From: an uncultured Pelagibacteraceae bacterium
GTDB lineage: Bacteria > Pseudomonadota > Alphaproteobacteria > Pelagibacterales > AG-422-B15
Direction of reading: 5' to 3'
Assembly: GCA_902527075.1 (NCBI GenBank)
Contig: CABZNM010000003.1
Location: 1 to 58,750, forward strand
Length of the DNA: 58,750 nucleotides
This document shows, in pieces, positions 18,647-27,831 of the stretch. The position numbers and the translations under genes are program-made. The notes below the pieces were generated by a model. The model made no database searches. It saw only the letters and a list, made by a program, of their open reading frames with translations, and was not told where the DNA came from. Numbering within the stretch: the stretch's first letter is position 1; every line of letters begins with the position of its first letter.

Positions 18647-18747
18647 CAATTAACACTTAACTTTTTTTACTATTTAATCAATAAGAAAAAATATATGAAA
18701 AAATAGAAGCGTATATTTAAGGATTTGGAAAAATGATGAGAAATTAA

Positions 18748-20946
18748 TCAAATTTCACTTATACCACGTTCGTAATTATGCTTCAATTCAGAGACTTTAA
18801 TTGTGTTTGATTTATTTATTCTGATGTTATCTTGATTAACTTCTCCCAGTTTTTCAAAAGAAATATTCTTGATTTTAGCCAATTGTTTTATCTGTTCAAA
18901 ATTTTCTTGTTTTATTTCTATTAAATATCTTGACTGATTTTCACTAAAATAAAATCTATGTGAAAATTCTTTATCTTCATCAATGGTCAAACCTAGATTA
19001 CCTGCAATACACATTTCAGCAACAGCAATTAAAATGCCTCCTTCACCAACATCATGAGAAGATATTACCAATTGTTTATTAATTAATTCTAATACAAAGT
19101 GCCCATTTGCTATTTCTTCATCTAAATTTGTTATAGGGGTACCACCATCTTCTTTCTTTTGAATAATTGTCATGTATTTCGAATTACCAAGGTGATTATT
19201 AGATTTTCCGACAACACATAAATAGTTACCTTCACCTTTTAGAGAAATAGTTTTTACATTAGATAAATCTTTGATTAAGCCCACACCTCCTATTGCCGGT
19301 GTTGGGTAAATACCCTCGCCATTAGTCTCATTATAGAGTGAGACATTTCCTGAAACGACAGGGTAATTCAACTTTGAACATGCATCACCCATGCCTCTAA
19401 TACATTCTACAAACTGGCCCATAATTTCTGGTTTCTCAGGATTACCAAAGTTCATACAATCTGTAATTGCAATTGGAAGAGCCCCAGATGCTACTAAATT
19501 TCTCCAAGTCTCAACAACAGCATGTTTACCGCCTTCGTATGGGTTATGTTTACAGTATACTGGAGAACAGTCTGTGCTTATTGCAAGACCTTTGTTGGTT
19601 CCATGAACACGTACTACTGCAGCATCAGATCCAGGTCTTACCACAGTATCTGCCATAACCATGTAGTCATATTGTTCCCATATCCATCTACGACTACTAA
19701 GATCAGGATGAGCAATCATGGTAAGTAAGTCGGGAATAATTTCATTTTGATCGAAGTCATTAAGTGTGTAGTCCTTAATTGGGGATGGTTCTTCAATAAT
19801 GTAATCTCTTTGATACTCTGGCGCATCCTCAACTAAAATATCTATAGGAATGCTAGCTTCCTCATCACCGTTCATAATAAGTATTAGTTTTTTTGTATCT
19901 GTTACTTTGCCAATAACTTCAAATTCTAAATCCCATTTTTTAAAAATTTCCCTGGCCATTGTTTCTTTAGATGGGTCAAGAACCATAAGCATTCGTTCCT
20001 GGCTTTCTGATAACATTAGTTCATATGCTGACATATTTTGTGCACGCATTGGAACTTTTGATAGATTTATCTCTAAGCCAACATTACCTTTTGAAGCCAT
20101 TTCAATTGAAGATGATGTTAGACCAGCTGCTCCCATGTCTTGAATCGCAATTATGGCTTCTTCCTTCATTAATTCTAAACAAGCTTCTAGAAGCAGCTTC
20201 TCTGTAAATGGATCACCCACTTGGACTGTGGGTTTTTTTTCTTCTGAGTCTTCATCAAACTCAGCAGAAGCCATGGTCGCACCGTGAATGCCATCTCTTC
20301 CGGTTTTTGACCCAACATAAACAACTGGATTACCAATACCCGCTGCTGCCGAATAGAAAATTTTATCTCTTTTTGCTATTCCAACAGTCATAGCATTTAC
20401 TAGTATATTGCCATTGTAAGATGGGTGGAAGTTTACTTCACCTCCTACAGTTGGAACACCAATACAATTGCCGTAACCACCAATTCCACTAACAACACCT
20501 GACAGTAAATGTTTTGTTTTAGGATGATTGGGTTCACCGAATCTTAGAGCATTTAAATTTGCAACTGGTCGAGCGCCCATTGTAAAAACATCTCTTAGTA
20601 TGCCACCAACCCCAGTTGCTGCGCCTTGATAAGGTTCAAGAAAAGATGGATGGTTATGGCTTTCCATTTTAAAGACAGCAACATCACCATCATCTATGTC
20701 AATAACACCAGCATTTTCACCAGGACCCTGAACAACCCGATCTCCAGATGTTGGCAATTTTTTTAACCAAAATTTTGAGGATTTATATGAACAATGTTCA
20801 TTCCACATGGCGCTAAAAATTCCTAGCTCTGTAAGATTAGGTTCACGACCTAATCTTTCAACAATCTTCTCAAATTCATCAAATTTTAATCCATGACTTT
20901 CTACAACTGATTGTTCTATTTGAAATTGCCATTTAAAGCTTGTCAT
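18748..20946 (-). CDS. purL: Phosphoribosylformylglycinamidine synthase, large subunit
   Basis: A 732-residue small-type PurL, catalysing the ATP-dependent amidation of FGAR in purine synthesis with PurQ and Pur[15 protein letters not shown] near residue 44 opens the domain; [25 protein letters not shown] near residue 91 is split here for the substrate/ATP region; [24 protein letters not shown] and the second AIRS-like unit with [10 protein letters not shown] follow. Its start overlaps the purQ stop (ATGA), so translation is coupled. The separate L/Q/S subunit system excludes the fused enzyme of gammaproteobacteria. Confidence 0.98.
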   Translation of the reverse strand: MTSFKWQFQIEQSVVESHGLKFDEFEKIVERLGREPNLTELGIFSAMWNEHCSYKSSKFWLKKLPTSGDRVVQGPGENAGVIDIDDGDVAVFKMESHNHPSFLEPYQGAATGVGGILRDVFTMGARPVANLNALRFGEPNHPKTKHLLSGVVSGIGGYGNCIGVPTVGGEVNFHPSYNGNILVNAMTVGIAKRDKIFYSAAAGIGNPVVYVGSKTGRDGIHGATMASAEFDEDSEEKKPTVQVGDPFTEKLLLEACLELMKEEAIIAIQDMGAAGLTSSSIEMASKGNVGLEINLSKVPMRAQNMSAYELMLSESQERMLMVLDPSKETMAREIFKKWDLEFEVIGKVTDTKKLILIMNGDEEASIPIDILVEDAPEYQRDYIIEEPSPIKDYTLNDFDQNEIIPDLLTMIAHPDLSSRRWIWEQYDYMVMADTVVRPGSDAAVVRVHGTNKGLAISTDCSPVYCKHNPYEGGKHAVVETWRNLVASGALPIAITDCMNFGNPEKPEIMGQFVECIRGMGDACSKLNYPVVSGNVSLYNETNGEGIYPTPAIGGVGLIKDLSNVKTISLKGEGNYLCVVGKSNNHLGNSKYMTIIQKKEDGGTPITNLDEEIANGHFVLELINKQLVISSHDVGEGGILIAVAEMCIAGNLGLTIDEDKEFSHRFYFSENQSRYLIEIKQENFEQIKQLAKIKNISFEKLGEVNQDNIRINKSNTIKVSELKHNYERGISEI

Positions 20947-21617
20947 TTGCTGAGGATGCTTTCAAATATAGTTTTTCCATCCTCACATCCATGAATATTT
21001 TCTGCTGCCCTTTCAGGATGTGGCATCATACCAAGTACATTTTTATTTTCATTTAATATTCCAGCTATATTTTTGATAGATCCATTAGGATTGGACTCAT
21101 CATTAATATCTCCATTTTCATTGCAGTATTGAAATGCGATTTGATCGTTATCTTCCATTTTTTTTATTTGATCATCACTTGCAAAGAAATTCCCTTCATT
21201 GTGAGCAATAGGCATTTTTGAAATTTTTGATTTGTTGGTGAATATTGTTTTGGAATTAGTAGGTTTTATTATCACATCTCGACAAATAAAACTGAGACTA
21301 TTATTGCGCATAAGAGCCCCTTGAAGTAGGCCTGACTCAATAAGAATTTGAAAACCATTGCAAATACCAAGTACAGGAACTCCTTTGTCTGCATTTTCAT
21401 TTATACTTTTCATGATAGGTGATGTTGATGCCATCGCTCCGCATCGTAAATAATCCCCATAAGAAAATCCACCAGGCACAACAATCAAGTCAGATTGGTC
21501 TATCGATGTATCTTTATGCCAAACCATCTTAGGTAGAGAGCCAATTATTTTTTCTATCGCAACTGCTACATCTCTATCACAATTTGATCCTGGAAAGACA
21601 ATTACGTGAGTTTTCAT
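20943..21617 (-). CDS. purQ: Phosphoribosylformylglycinamidine synthase, glutaminase subunit
   Basis: A 224-residue class I glutamine amidotransferase that feeds ammonia to PurL. The nucleophile Cys is in [11 protein letters not shown] near residue 93; the His and Glu of the triad are in [11 protein letters not shown] near the C-terminus. [10 protein letters not shown] at the N-terminus and [15 protein letters not shown] are family hallmarks. It abuts purS (no spacer) and overlaps purL by four bases. Confidence 0.98.
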   Translation of the reverse strand: MKTHVIVFPGSNCDRDVAVAIEKIIGSLPKMVWHKDTSIDQSDLIVVPGGFSYGDYLRCGAMASTSPIMKSINENADKGVPVLGICNGFQILIESGLLQGALMRNNSLSFICRDVIIKPTNSKTIFTNKSKISKMPIAHNEGNFFASDDQIKKMEDNDQIAFQYCNENGDINDESNPNGSIKNIAGILNENKNVLGMMPHPERAAENIHGCEDGKTIFESILSK

Positions 21618-21860
21618 TTAACTTTCTATTTCAACTGAATAATCTTCAATAACAAGATTGGCTAAGAGCTTCTCGCACATCTCATTGCACTGCTTAGTAG
21701 CAACCTCTCTATCTTTACTATCAATTTCCAACTCAATAAATTTACCTTGTCTTACATCCCTTACATTATCAAAACCTAGTGATTTTAGAGAGTTTGCGAT
21801 TACAGATCCTTGAGGGTCTAAAACGTCTTTTTTTAATGTAATATGGATTTTAGCGAGCAT
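21618..21860 (-). CDS. purS: Phosphoribosylformylglycinamidine synthase subunit PurS
   Basis: An 80-residue protein, the normal size of PurS, the small structural subunit linking PurL and PurQ. KKDVLDPQGSVIANSLKSLG and VRDVRQGKFIELEI are typical. It sits between purC (six bases away) and purQ (abutting) in one minus-strand operon. Confidence 0.97.
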   Translation of the reverse strand: MLAKIHITLKKDVLDPQGSVIANSLKSLGFDNVRDVRQGKFIELEIDSKDREVATKQCNEMCEKLLANLVIEDYSVEIES

Positions 21861-21866
21861 TCAGAT

Positions 21867-22589
21867 TTAATGCACGATTCCTAATCTTGAGGCAACCTCT
21901 TCATAGGCGTTCATTAAACTTCCTAAATTTCTCCTAAAGACATCTTTATCAAGTTTTCGATTTGATTTTTTATCCCATAGTCTGCAGGAGTCAGGGCTAA
22001 TTTCATCAGCAAGTACAATTTTTTTTGGATTTGAAGATAATTTTCCAAATTCAATTTTAAAGTCTATCAGTACAATCCCTTTTTTTATGAATAGCTTTTT
22101 GAGATACCGATTTATTTCAAGAGACAATTTATCAATTTTCTTAATTTGTGACTCAGTTGCCCATCCAAATGATACTATATGATCTCTTGAAATCATTGGA
22201 TCGTCGAGCTTATCTTCTTTATAATAATACTCTAATAAAGGCTTTTTCAATTTAGTTCCTTCCTTTAAACCTAATTTTTTTGCTATGGATCCAGCTACTA
22301 CATTTCTTGTAACAAATTCAATAGGAATTATTTCACATTTTCTTATGAGTTGTTCTCTGTCATTCATTCGTTTCACAAAATGCGATGGAACTTTTTTCGA
22401 TTTTAAGTATTCCATTATGTATGCCGAAATCAGATTATTAAGAATACCCTTTCCTTTAAAAAGCTTATGTTTTTTCTTATTAAAAGCTGTGGCGTCATCT
22501 TTAAAAAATTGAATAAGCGTATGCTTATCAGGACCTTTGATTATTTTTTTAGCCTTACCTTGATATAAAATTGTTTTTTTTGATGACAT
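21867..22589 (-). CDS. purC: SAICAR synthase (phosphoribosylaminoimidazole-succinocarboxamide synthase)
   Basis: A 240-residue enzyme that ligates aspartate to CAIR with ATP. YQGKAKKI near residue 9 is the ATP-binding start; KGKGILNNLISAYIMEYL, CEIIPIEFVTRNVVAGS near residue 87, SFGWATE and LIDFKIEFGK followed by ADEISPDSCRLWD near residue 200 are diagnostic. First gene of purC-S-Q-L, divergent from the ATPase-inhibitor gene 68 bases away. Confidence 0.97.
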   Translation of the reverse strand: MSSKKTILYQGKAKKIIKGPDKHTLIQFFKDDATAFNKKKHKLFKGKGILNNLISAYIMEYLKSKKVPSHFVKRMNDREQLIRKCEIIPIEFVTRNVVAGSIAKKLGLKEGTKLKKPLLEYYYKEDKLDDPMISRDHIVSFGWATESQIKKIDKLSLEINRYLKKLFIKKGIVLIDFKIEFGKLSSNPKKIVLADEISPDSCRLWDKKSNRKLDKDVFRRNLGSLMNAYEEVASRLGIVH

Positions 22590-22657
22590 TGCAGGGGTCT
22601 AATTGTTCTGTTATGATATAAAATTATATTAGTAAAGAAAGTATTAAATAAATACCT

Positions 22658-22987
22658 ATGAAAAAATTAGACGATAGAAAAAAAGGGTTTGAAGGCAAAT
22701 TTGCACGTGATCAAGAATTAGAATTCAAGATTCTTGCAAGAAGAAATAAATATCTTGGAGTCTGGGCGGCAGAAAAACTTGGATTGTCAGGCAAATCTGT
22801 TGAAGAGTATTTTGCTGAGGTTGTAAAATCAGACTTGGAAGAAGAAGGAGATATGGATGTATTTCGTAAAGTAAGAAAAGATTTTGATGATAAGGGAATT
22901 GCAATTACTGACGACGAATTGAGACAAAATATGGATCAATTTTTACTTCAAGCAAAAGAAGAAATAATAGGTAAAGATAATATTTAG
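22658..22987 (+). CDS. F1-ATPase inhibitor zeta subunit-like protein (DUF1476)
   Basis: A 109-residue DUF1476 protein, a family largely confined to alphaproteobacteria whose Paracoccus member is the zeta inhibitor of F1-ATPase. The N-terminus DRKKGFEGKFARDQELEFK and RRNKYLGVWAAEKLGL match the family. No membrane segment; predominantly helical. Divergent from purC. Its TAG stop is the first G of a run of nine G. Whether it inhibits ATP hydrolysis in this organism is not shown. Confidence 0.9.
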   Translation: MKKLDDRKKGFEGKFARDQELEFKILARRNKYLGVWAAEKLGLSGKSVEEYFAEVVKSDLEEEGDMDVFRKVRKDFDDKGIAITDDELRQNMDQFLLQAKEEIIGKDNI

Positions 22988-22995
22988 GGGGGGGG
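22987..22995 (+). repeat. G9 homopolymer acting as a possible variable ribosome-binding site
   Basis: Nine consecutive G, striking in so AT-rich a sequence, start at the last base of the DUF1476 stop. They end six bases before the ATG at 23002, where a Shine-Dalgarno would be expected. Length changes in the run would alter spacing. Confidence 0.6.
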
Positions 22996-23001
22996 TGCAT
23001 T

Positions 23002-23284
23002 ATGATTAAAACACTATTTGTAGCTTCAAGAAAAAAAGTAAAAAAAGAAAGTTGCTAAAAGAAAAGTGAAAAAAAAGACTGTAAGTAAAAAAAAGAAAGC
23101 TATTATTAAGAAAAAAGTTATCCGTAAGAAAAAATCCTCGCGATCAGTAAAATCAAAAGCTCCAAATTCACTAAGCTTTTTGTCAGACGATCAAATGAAT
23201 AAGTTCGGTGAGAACGGTGTTTTTATATATGCAGGTGGATTTATTTTGCTTTTTATTATAATGACTTTTGCAACAAGCGCTTAA
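23002..23284 (+). pseudogene. Lysine-rich, single-membrane-segment protein, apparently frameshifted
   Basis: Two frames join into one sensible protein of about 93 residues. The ATG at 23002, placed after the G9 run, encodes a short start (MIKTLFVASRKKVKK) that stops at 23058. The adjacent frame, open from 23042 with a GTG at 23066, continues with the same Lys/Val-rich pattern (KKTVSKKKKAIIKKK), then a polar linker and one membrane helix, VFIYAGGFILLFIIMTFA, to the stop at 23284. Removing one A from the A7 run at 23040-23046 joins the frames; removing one from the earlier A7 run at 23031-23037 does not, because a stop follows. It could be a sequencing indel, a real lesion, or slippage on the A tract. 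The shorter reading 23066-23284 (72 residues) lacks a ribosome-binding site. Family not recognised. Confidence 0.55.
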
Positions 23285-23290
23285 GCAATC

Positions 23291-24583
23291 TTATCTAAAA
23301 ACTTTTTTAAAAATAATATCTGTTTTCTTTATTGCATGATTAAAGTCAAGCAGGCTCTTTATTTCTTTATTGCTTAAATATTTTTTTATTTCTTTATCTT
23401 TATTTAATACAACTTCAAAATCTTCACTTGTTTTCCAGACTTGCATTGCATTTCTTTGCACTAATTTATATGCGCGTTCTCTTGTGACTCCTTTTTGAGT
23501 CATTGCAAGCATCAATCCCTCTGACATACTTAATTTATTTAATAAATTTAAATTTCTTTTCATGTTTTCTGGATAAACAATTAAGTGGGCCACAATATTA
23601 TTCATTCTAGATAATGAAAAATCTAATAAAATATTTACATCTGGCGCCATTACTCTTTCAACACTTGAATGTGATATGTCTCTTTCATGCCATAGAGTAA
23701 CATTTTCCATAGCTGGAATTGAATAGGACCTGATAAGCCTGGCGAGCCCTGAAAGATTTTCTGATAGTACAGGATTTCTTTTATGAGGCATCGCCGATGA
23801 ACCTTTTTGTCCGCTTGAAAAGAATTCTTCAGCTTCTAATACTTCTGTTCTTTGCAGATGTCTTATCTCAGTTGCCAGACGCTCTAATGAACTTGCAATT
23901 ATACCTAGAGTATTAAAATATACTGCATGACGGTCTCTTGGTATTACTTGAGTAGCAATTTTTTCAACGTTCATGCCAAGTTTTTTTGCAACATATTTTT
24001 CCACACGCGGATCAATATTTGCATAGTTCCCAACTGCCCCAGATATACTGCACACTGATATTTCTTTTGTAGCAATTTCAAGCCTCTCTAAATTTCTAGC
24101 AAATTCTGAATAGTATCCAGCCATCTTGATCCCAAATGTGGTGGGTTCAGCATGTATGCCATGGCTTCTTCCTATACAAATTGTTTTTTTGTGTTTAAAA
24201 GAAATTTTTTTAAGAGATTTTAGAAGTGTACCGATCTCTTTTTTTAAATTCTCCGCTGAACGCATAAGTTGAACATTAAATGCCGTATCAAGTATATCAG
24301 ATGAAGTTAATCCTTGATGAAGAAAACGTGCAGGTGGTCCTGCGTATTCAGATATTGAAGTTAGAAAAGCAATGACATCATGCTTCACTTTTCTCTCAAT
24401 TTGATCAATTCTTTTCTCATTGATCTTGGCTTTAGTCCTTACTTTTCTTGCAGTACCTTTTGGAACAGTACCAAGTTTTTCCATAGCCTCACATGCAAAG
24501 AGCTCAATATCTAACCAAATTTCAAATTTAGTTTTAGAGCTCCAAATTTTTGACATAGGTGCTCTAGAATAACGAGGGATCAT
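23291..24583 (-). CDS. purB: Adenylosuccinate lyase
   Basis: A 430-residue fumarase/aspartase-superfamily lyase acting twice in purine synthesis (SAICAR to AICAR, adenylosuccinate to AMP). MIPRYSRAPMSKIWS at the N-terminus, RFLHQGLTSSDILDTA near residue 83, GRSHGIHAEPTTFG near residue 138, and the superfamily signature GSSAMPHKRNP near residue 260 are all present. The stop lies six bases from the stop of the convergent lysine-rich ORF. It is physically close to the other pur genes but not in the same operon. Confidence 0.97.
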   Translation of the reverse strand: MIPRYSRAPMSKIWSSKTKFEIWLDIELFACEAMEKLGTVPKGTARKVRTKAKINEKRIDQIERKVKHDVIAFLTSISEYAGPPARFLHQGLTSSDILDTAFNVQLMRSAENLKKEIGTLLKSLKKISFKHKKTICIGRSHGIHAEPTTFGIKMAGYYSEFARNLERLEIATKEISVCSISGAVGNYANIDPRVEKYVAKKLGMNVEKIATQVIPRDRHAVYFNTLGIIASSLERLATEIRHLQRTEVLEAEEFFSSGQKGSSAMPHKRNPVLSENLSGLARLIRSYSIPAMENVTLWHERDISHSSVERVMAPDVNILLDFSLSRMNNIVAHLIVYPENMKRNLNLLNKLSMSEGLMLAMTQKGVTRERAYKLVQRNAMQVWKTSEDFEVVLNKDKEIKKYLSNKEIKSLLDFNHAIKKTDIIFKKVFR

Positions 24584-24605
24584 ATAATTTGTTTTAATCT
24601 TTTAT

Positions 24606-25367
24606 TTAGGGTTTATCAAGTCCTGCTGGAGATTTAGTAAAAATCTCAACCCCATCACTTGTTACACCGACTGAATGCTCATATTGCGCAGATAAACTTT
24701 TGTCTTTTGTCACTGCAGTCCATCCGTCTCCTAACATTCTTACATCATACTTACCTACATTTATCATCGGTTCGACGGTAAATATCATACCAGTTGATAT
24801 TTGTTCACCAGTATTAGGTTCACCATAGTGCAATATATTTGGAAGCTCGTGAAACAACTTTCCAAGACCATGACCACAAAAATCTCTTACCACGCTAAAA
24901 TTATTTTCTTCAGCATAACTTTGTATCGCATAACCTATATCGCCTAATTTTTTTTTTGGTGAAATCACATTTATACCCTTGAGCATAGACTCGTATGTAC
25001 AGTCCATTAATCTTTGAGATTTTCCATTAACTTTACCTACAGGATACATTCTACTTGTATCACCGTGCCAGCCATCAAGAATAACTGTAACGTCAATGTT
25101 TAAAATGTCACCTTCTTCAAGTGTTCTTGAAGAGGGAATACCATGACATATAACGTGATTCAACGAGGTACAAATTGATTTAGGATAACCTTTATAAAAA
25201 AGAGGAGCAATATTTGCACCGTGCTTGGTTATGAAATCAAAAGCTTTATGATCTAATTCATTAGTTGATACGCCAGGCTTAACAAAATCCACCAACATAT
25301 CGAGCGTAAGAGCTGCAAGATTGCCCGCTTTACGCATGCCCTCAAAATTTTGATTAAATGTATCCAT
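24606..25367 (-). CDS. map: Methionine aminopeptidase, type I
   Basis: A 253-residue type I enzyme removing N-terminal Met. Metal ligands are recognisable: the two Asp in NIDVTVILDGWHGDTSRM near residue 94, His in CGHGLGKLFHELPN near residue 165, and Glu in FTVEPMINVG and AQYEHSVGVT. CHGIPSSR near residue 74 holds the substrate-binding His. It overlaps the sfsA stop by one base and precedes purB. Confidence 0.97.
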   Translation of the reverse strand: MDTFNQNFEGMRKAGNLAALTLDMLVDFVKPGVSTNELDHKAFDFITKHGANIAPLFYKGYPKSICTSLNHVICHGIPSSRTLEEGDILNIDVTVILDGWHGDTSRMYPVGKVNGKSQRLMDCTYESMLKGINVISPKKKLGDIGYAIQSYAEENNFSVVRDFCGHGLGKLFHELPNILHYGEPNTGEQISTGMIFTVEPMINVGKYDVRMLGDGWTAVTKDKSLSAQYEHSVGVTSDGVEIFTKSPAGLDKP

Positions 25368-26071
25368 TAATTTATAAGCTTTACTCTTTTATTTACTTTA
25401 ATTTGAGAATTATCAAAAGAACAATTATAGCAAATTACTTCAACGCCTAACTTCCTAGCTTTTTCAAAATTATCAAAATAATTATGATCAATGTCTTGAG
25501 CAATCTTGAATGAAGTGCAGTCATCACGTTGGACTAAATAAAACATTATAGCTTTAGTATTTTTATTAGGTAATTTTGCTAATTCCAGCAAGTGCTTCGT
25601 ACCTCGCTCTGTAACTGCATCAGGAAATTCACTTAATCCTTTTTTTCTCGAGAGTGTAACATTTTTAACTTCTAAAAATATGCTTATGTTGTTTTTTGTC
25701 TTCATAAGAAAATCAATTCTTGAATTTTCTCCATACTTAACTTCTCGTTTATATTCTGTAATTTTACCTAGCTCTTTAATTTTGCCGCTGATGATGGCGT
25801 CTTCTACTATTCGATTTGCTCTATGTGTATTGACACCAACATGTCCATTATTACCTTTTAGCACTTCAAGTGTGTATTTTAATTTTCTTTTTGGATCGTC
25901 AGATTTTGAAATTAAAGCTTTATTGCCTTCATTTAACAGACCCATCATTGAACCAGTATTTGGACAATGAGCAGTGACAATTTCTTTATTATTAAGTCTT
26001 ATATCTGCAAAAAATCTTTTATATCTTTTTATAAATATACCTTCAATAAATACACTTTTTAGTTTATTCAT
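25367..26071 (-). CDS. sfsA: SfsA family protein (sugar fermentation stimulation protein)
   Basis: A 234-residue SfsA protein. HCPNTGSMMGLL near residue 35, VGVNTHRANRIVEDAI near residue 76, SRIDFLMKTKNN near residue 114, and EVKNVTLS...FPDAVTERGTKHL are the conserved stretches; the D...E-x-K set resembles a nuclease-like fold. Its molecular role is unsettled in the literature. The start is only six bases from the start of the divergent CinA-type gene, so each promoter must lie inside the other gene or further away. Confidence 0.93.
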   Translation of the reverse strand: MNKLKSVFIEGIFIKRYKRFFADIRLNNKEIVTAHCPNTGSMMGLLNEGNKALISKSDDPKRKLKYTLEVLKGNNGHVGVNTHRANRIVEDAIISGKIKELGKITEYKREVKYGENSRIDFLMKTKNNISIFLEVKNVTLSRKKGLSEFPDAVTERGTKHLLELAKLPNKNTKAIMFYLVQRDDCTSFKIAQDIDHNYFDNFEKARKLGVEVICYNCSFDNSQIKVNKRVKLIN

Positions 26072-26077
26072 GCCTCT

Positions 26078-26800
26078 ATGAAAGCAGCTCTTATAATTAT
26101 AGGCAACGAAATATTATCTGGCCGTACGCAGGATAAAAATTTATCATATCTAGCAAACTGGCTGAATGAAATAGGGATACAGTTATCAGAAGTGAGAGTG
26201 ATAAGGGACGAAGAAAAGGTAATTATTGATACGGTAAATTACTTACGCTCTGAATATGATTATGTTTTCACAACTGGAGGCATTGGTCCTACACATGACG
26301 ATATTACATCTCTAAGTATTGCTAGGGCATTTGGAGTTGAATTAGAGATTAACAGTAAAGCTCTCGCTATTCTTAGGGAATATTATAAAGATGGTGAACT
26401 GACAGAAGCTCGAATGAAAATGACAATGATCCCTGTTGGGGCTGAATTAGTTGATAATCCAGTTAGTAAAGCACCTGGTTTCAAGATGGATAATGTTTTT
26501 GTTATGGCAGGCATACCATCGATCATGCAGGGTATGTTAGAGGGAGCTCGAATGCATTTGAAGGGTGGAGATGTAGTTAAATCAATGTCAATTGATGTTT
26601 TCACTCCCGAGAGCAATGTAGCTCAAGCCCTAAGAGATTTTCAGGACAAATATAATGATGTTGAAATCGGGAGTTATCCTTTCAGTAAAGATAATCGGTT
26701 TGGCACCACACTTGTAATGCGTTCAAGTGACGAAAAAAGACTTCATCAATGCGATGAAGAACTGAAAGAATTAATGAGAGAATATGACACAAATTACTAA
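26078..26800 (+). CDS. MoaB/CinA N-terminal-type molybdopterin-binding domain protein
   Basis: A 240-residue protein matching the N-terminal half of CinA (COG1058). The start AALIIIGNEILSGRTQDKN and FTTGGIGPTHDDIT near residue 66 are the molybdopterin-binding-fold signature; PVSKAPGF and VMAGIPSIM follow. The C-terminal nicotinamide-nucleotide amidase domain of full CinA is absent. Such stand-alone domains sit beside map and sfsA in many alphaproteobacteria. Biochemical function uncertain. Confidence 0.85.
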   Translation: MKAALIIIGNEILSGRTQDKNLSYLANWLNEIGIQLSEVRVIRDEEKVIIDTVNYLRSEYDYVFTTGGIGPTHDDITSLSIARAFGVELEINSKALAILREYYKDGELTEARMKMTMIPVGAELVDNPVSKAPGFKMDNVFVMAGIPSIMQGMLEGARMHLKGGDVVKSMSIDVFTPESNVAQALRDFQDKYNDVEIGSYPFSKDNRFGTTLVMRSSDEKRLHQCDEELKELMREYDTNY

Positions 26801-26934
26801 CAGGTAAGGGGTAAAATTTGTTAAGTAATTGAATTAATTGTATATTTTATAAATTTTTTTTACTTTTTTGCTTTACTTAACGTCGATTCTACATGAAGAT
26901 TGCATAATTTTATAAAATTAAGGGGAAATATAAC

Positions 26935-27627
26935 ATGAAAGTATTAATGCTAAATCCCGGAGATCAAGTAGCGATTTCGTTCTGGTTGATCTCTATGGCC
27001 ATGGTAGCAGCTACTGCTTTCTTCTTTCTTGAAAGAGATCGTGTAGCAGCAAAATGGAAAACGTCCCTTACAGTAGCTGGTCTAGTTACTGGTGTTGCGG
27101 CGTGGCACTATTTCTACATGAGAGACGTATGGGTATCTACTGGTGATTCACCAACTGTTCTTAGGTATATTGACTGGTTGATAACTGTACCTCTACAAAT
27201 TGTAGAATTCTATGTAATTCTTGCAGCGATAACTTCTGTTGCAGCAAGCCTTTTCTGGAGACTATTGATTGCATCAATTATCATGCTTGTCGGTGGTTAT
27301 CTGGGAGAGACTGGAGCAATGAATGTTACTTTGGCCTTCGTTATTGGTATGGCTGGATGGTTATACATCATTTATGAGGTTTTTGCTGGTGAAGCAAGTA
27401 AGGTAAGTGCTGGTAGCGGAAACGCTGCTGGACAAGCTGCATTTAATGCATTGAGACTGATCGTTACAGTTGGTTGGGCGATCTATCCAATAGGATATGC
27501 AGTAGGTTATTTTGGTGGTGGCGTTGACGCTGGTGCACTGAACTTGATCTATAACCTTGCTGACTTTGTTAACAAAATTGCATTTGGTATGGCTATTTAC
27601 GTAGCTGCAGTATCAGACAGCAACTAA
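26935..27627 (+). CDS. Proteorhodopsin, light-driven proton pump, predicted blue-absorbing
   Basis: A 230-residue seven-helix type 1 rhodopsin. Helix C reads RYIDWLITVPLQIVEF, giving the proton-pump set Asp80 (acceptor), Thr84 and Glu91 (donor), equivalent to D97/T101/E108 in the reference protein. Gln88 is at the spectral tuning site (position 105), which indicates blue absorption. His58 pairs with the acceptor as in proteorhodopsins, and Lys214 in FVNKIAFG binds retinal. The N-terminus is short and starts directly before helix A, so the signal peptide seen in many relatives is missing. A good ribosome-binding site (AAGGGGA) precedes the ATG. It is a single-gene unit with a strong terminator; no carotenoid or retinal genes lie in the window. 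Confidence 0.97.
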   Translation: MKVLMLNPGDQVAISFWLISMAMVAATAFFFLERDRVAAKWKTSLTVAGLVTGVAAWHYFYMRDVWVSTGDSPTVLRYIDWLITVPLQIVEFYVILAAITSVAASLFWRLLIASIIMLVGGYLGETGAMNVTLAFVIGMAGWLYIIYEVFAGEASKVSAGSGNAAGQAAFNALRLIVTVGWAIYPIGYAVGYFGGGVDAGALNLIYNLADFVNKIAFGMAIYVAAVSDSN

Positions 27628-27654
27628 GTTAAAGCAAAGTAAGTTATAAAGAGA

Positions 27655-27678
27655 GGGGCCTGCGGGCCCCTTTTTTTT
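27655..27678 (+). terminator. Intrinsic terminator of the proteorhodopsin gene
   Basis: GGGGCC at 27655-27660, loop TGCG, GGCCCC at 27665-27670, then eight T. A perfect six-base GC stem plus U tract. It is the only textbook intrinsic terminator I found in the window. Confidence 0.92.
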
Positions 27679-27733
27679 ATCTGTTGTTAAAGTTCTAGAA
27701 CTGAACTAGACATAACTATATAAATTTATTAAT

Positions 27734-27818
27734 GGCCTCATGGCGGAATTGGTAGACGCAAAGGACTTAAAATCCTTTGGGATTTATTCCCGTCCCGGTT
27801 CGAGTCCGGGTGAGGCCA
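27734..27818 (+). tRNA. tRNA-Leu (anticodon TAA)
   Basis: Acceptor stem GGCCTCA/TGAGGCC, D-arm with GGTAGACGC, anticodon stem AAGGA/TCCTT with loop CTTAAAA (anticodon TAA), a long variable arm GGGATTTATTCCC as in class II tRNAs, and T-arm CCCGG-TTCGAGT-CCGGG. Discriminator A at 27818; CCA is encoded at 27819-27821. Confidence 0.97.
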
Positions 27819-27831
27819 CCATGCAATTTAC

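Noticed and set aside
19850..20143. Plus-strand ORF of 97 codons inside purL
   Set aside because: Antisense shadow of a highly conserved gene; no ribosome-binding site or family features.
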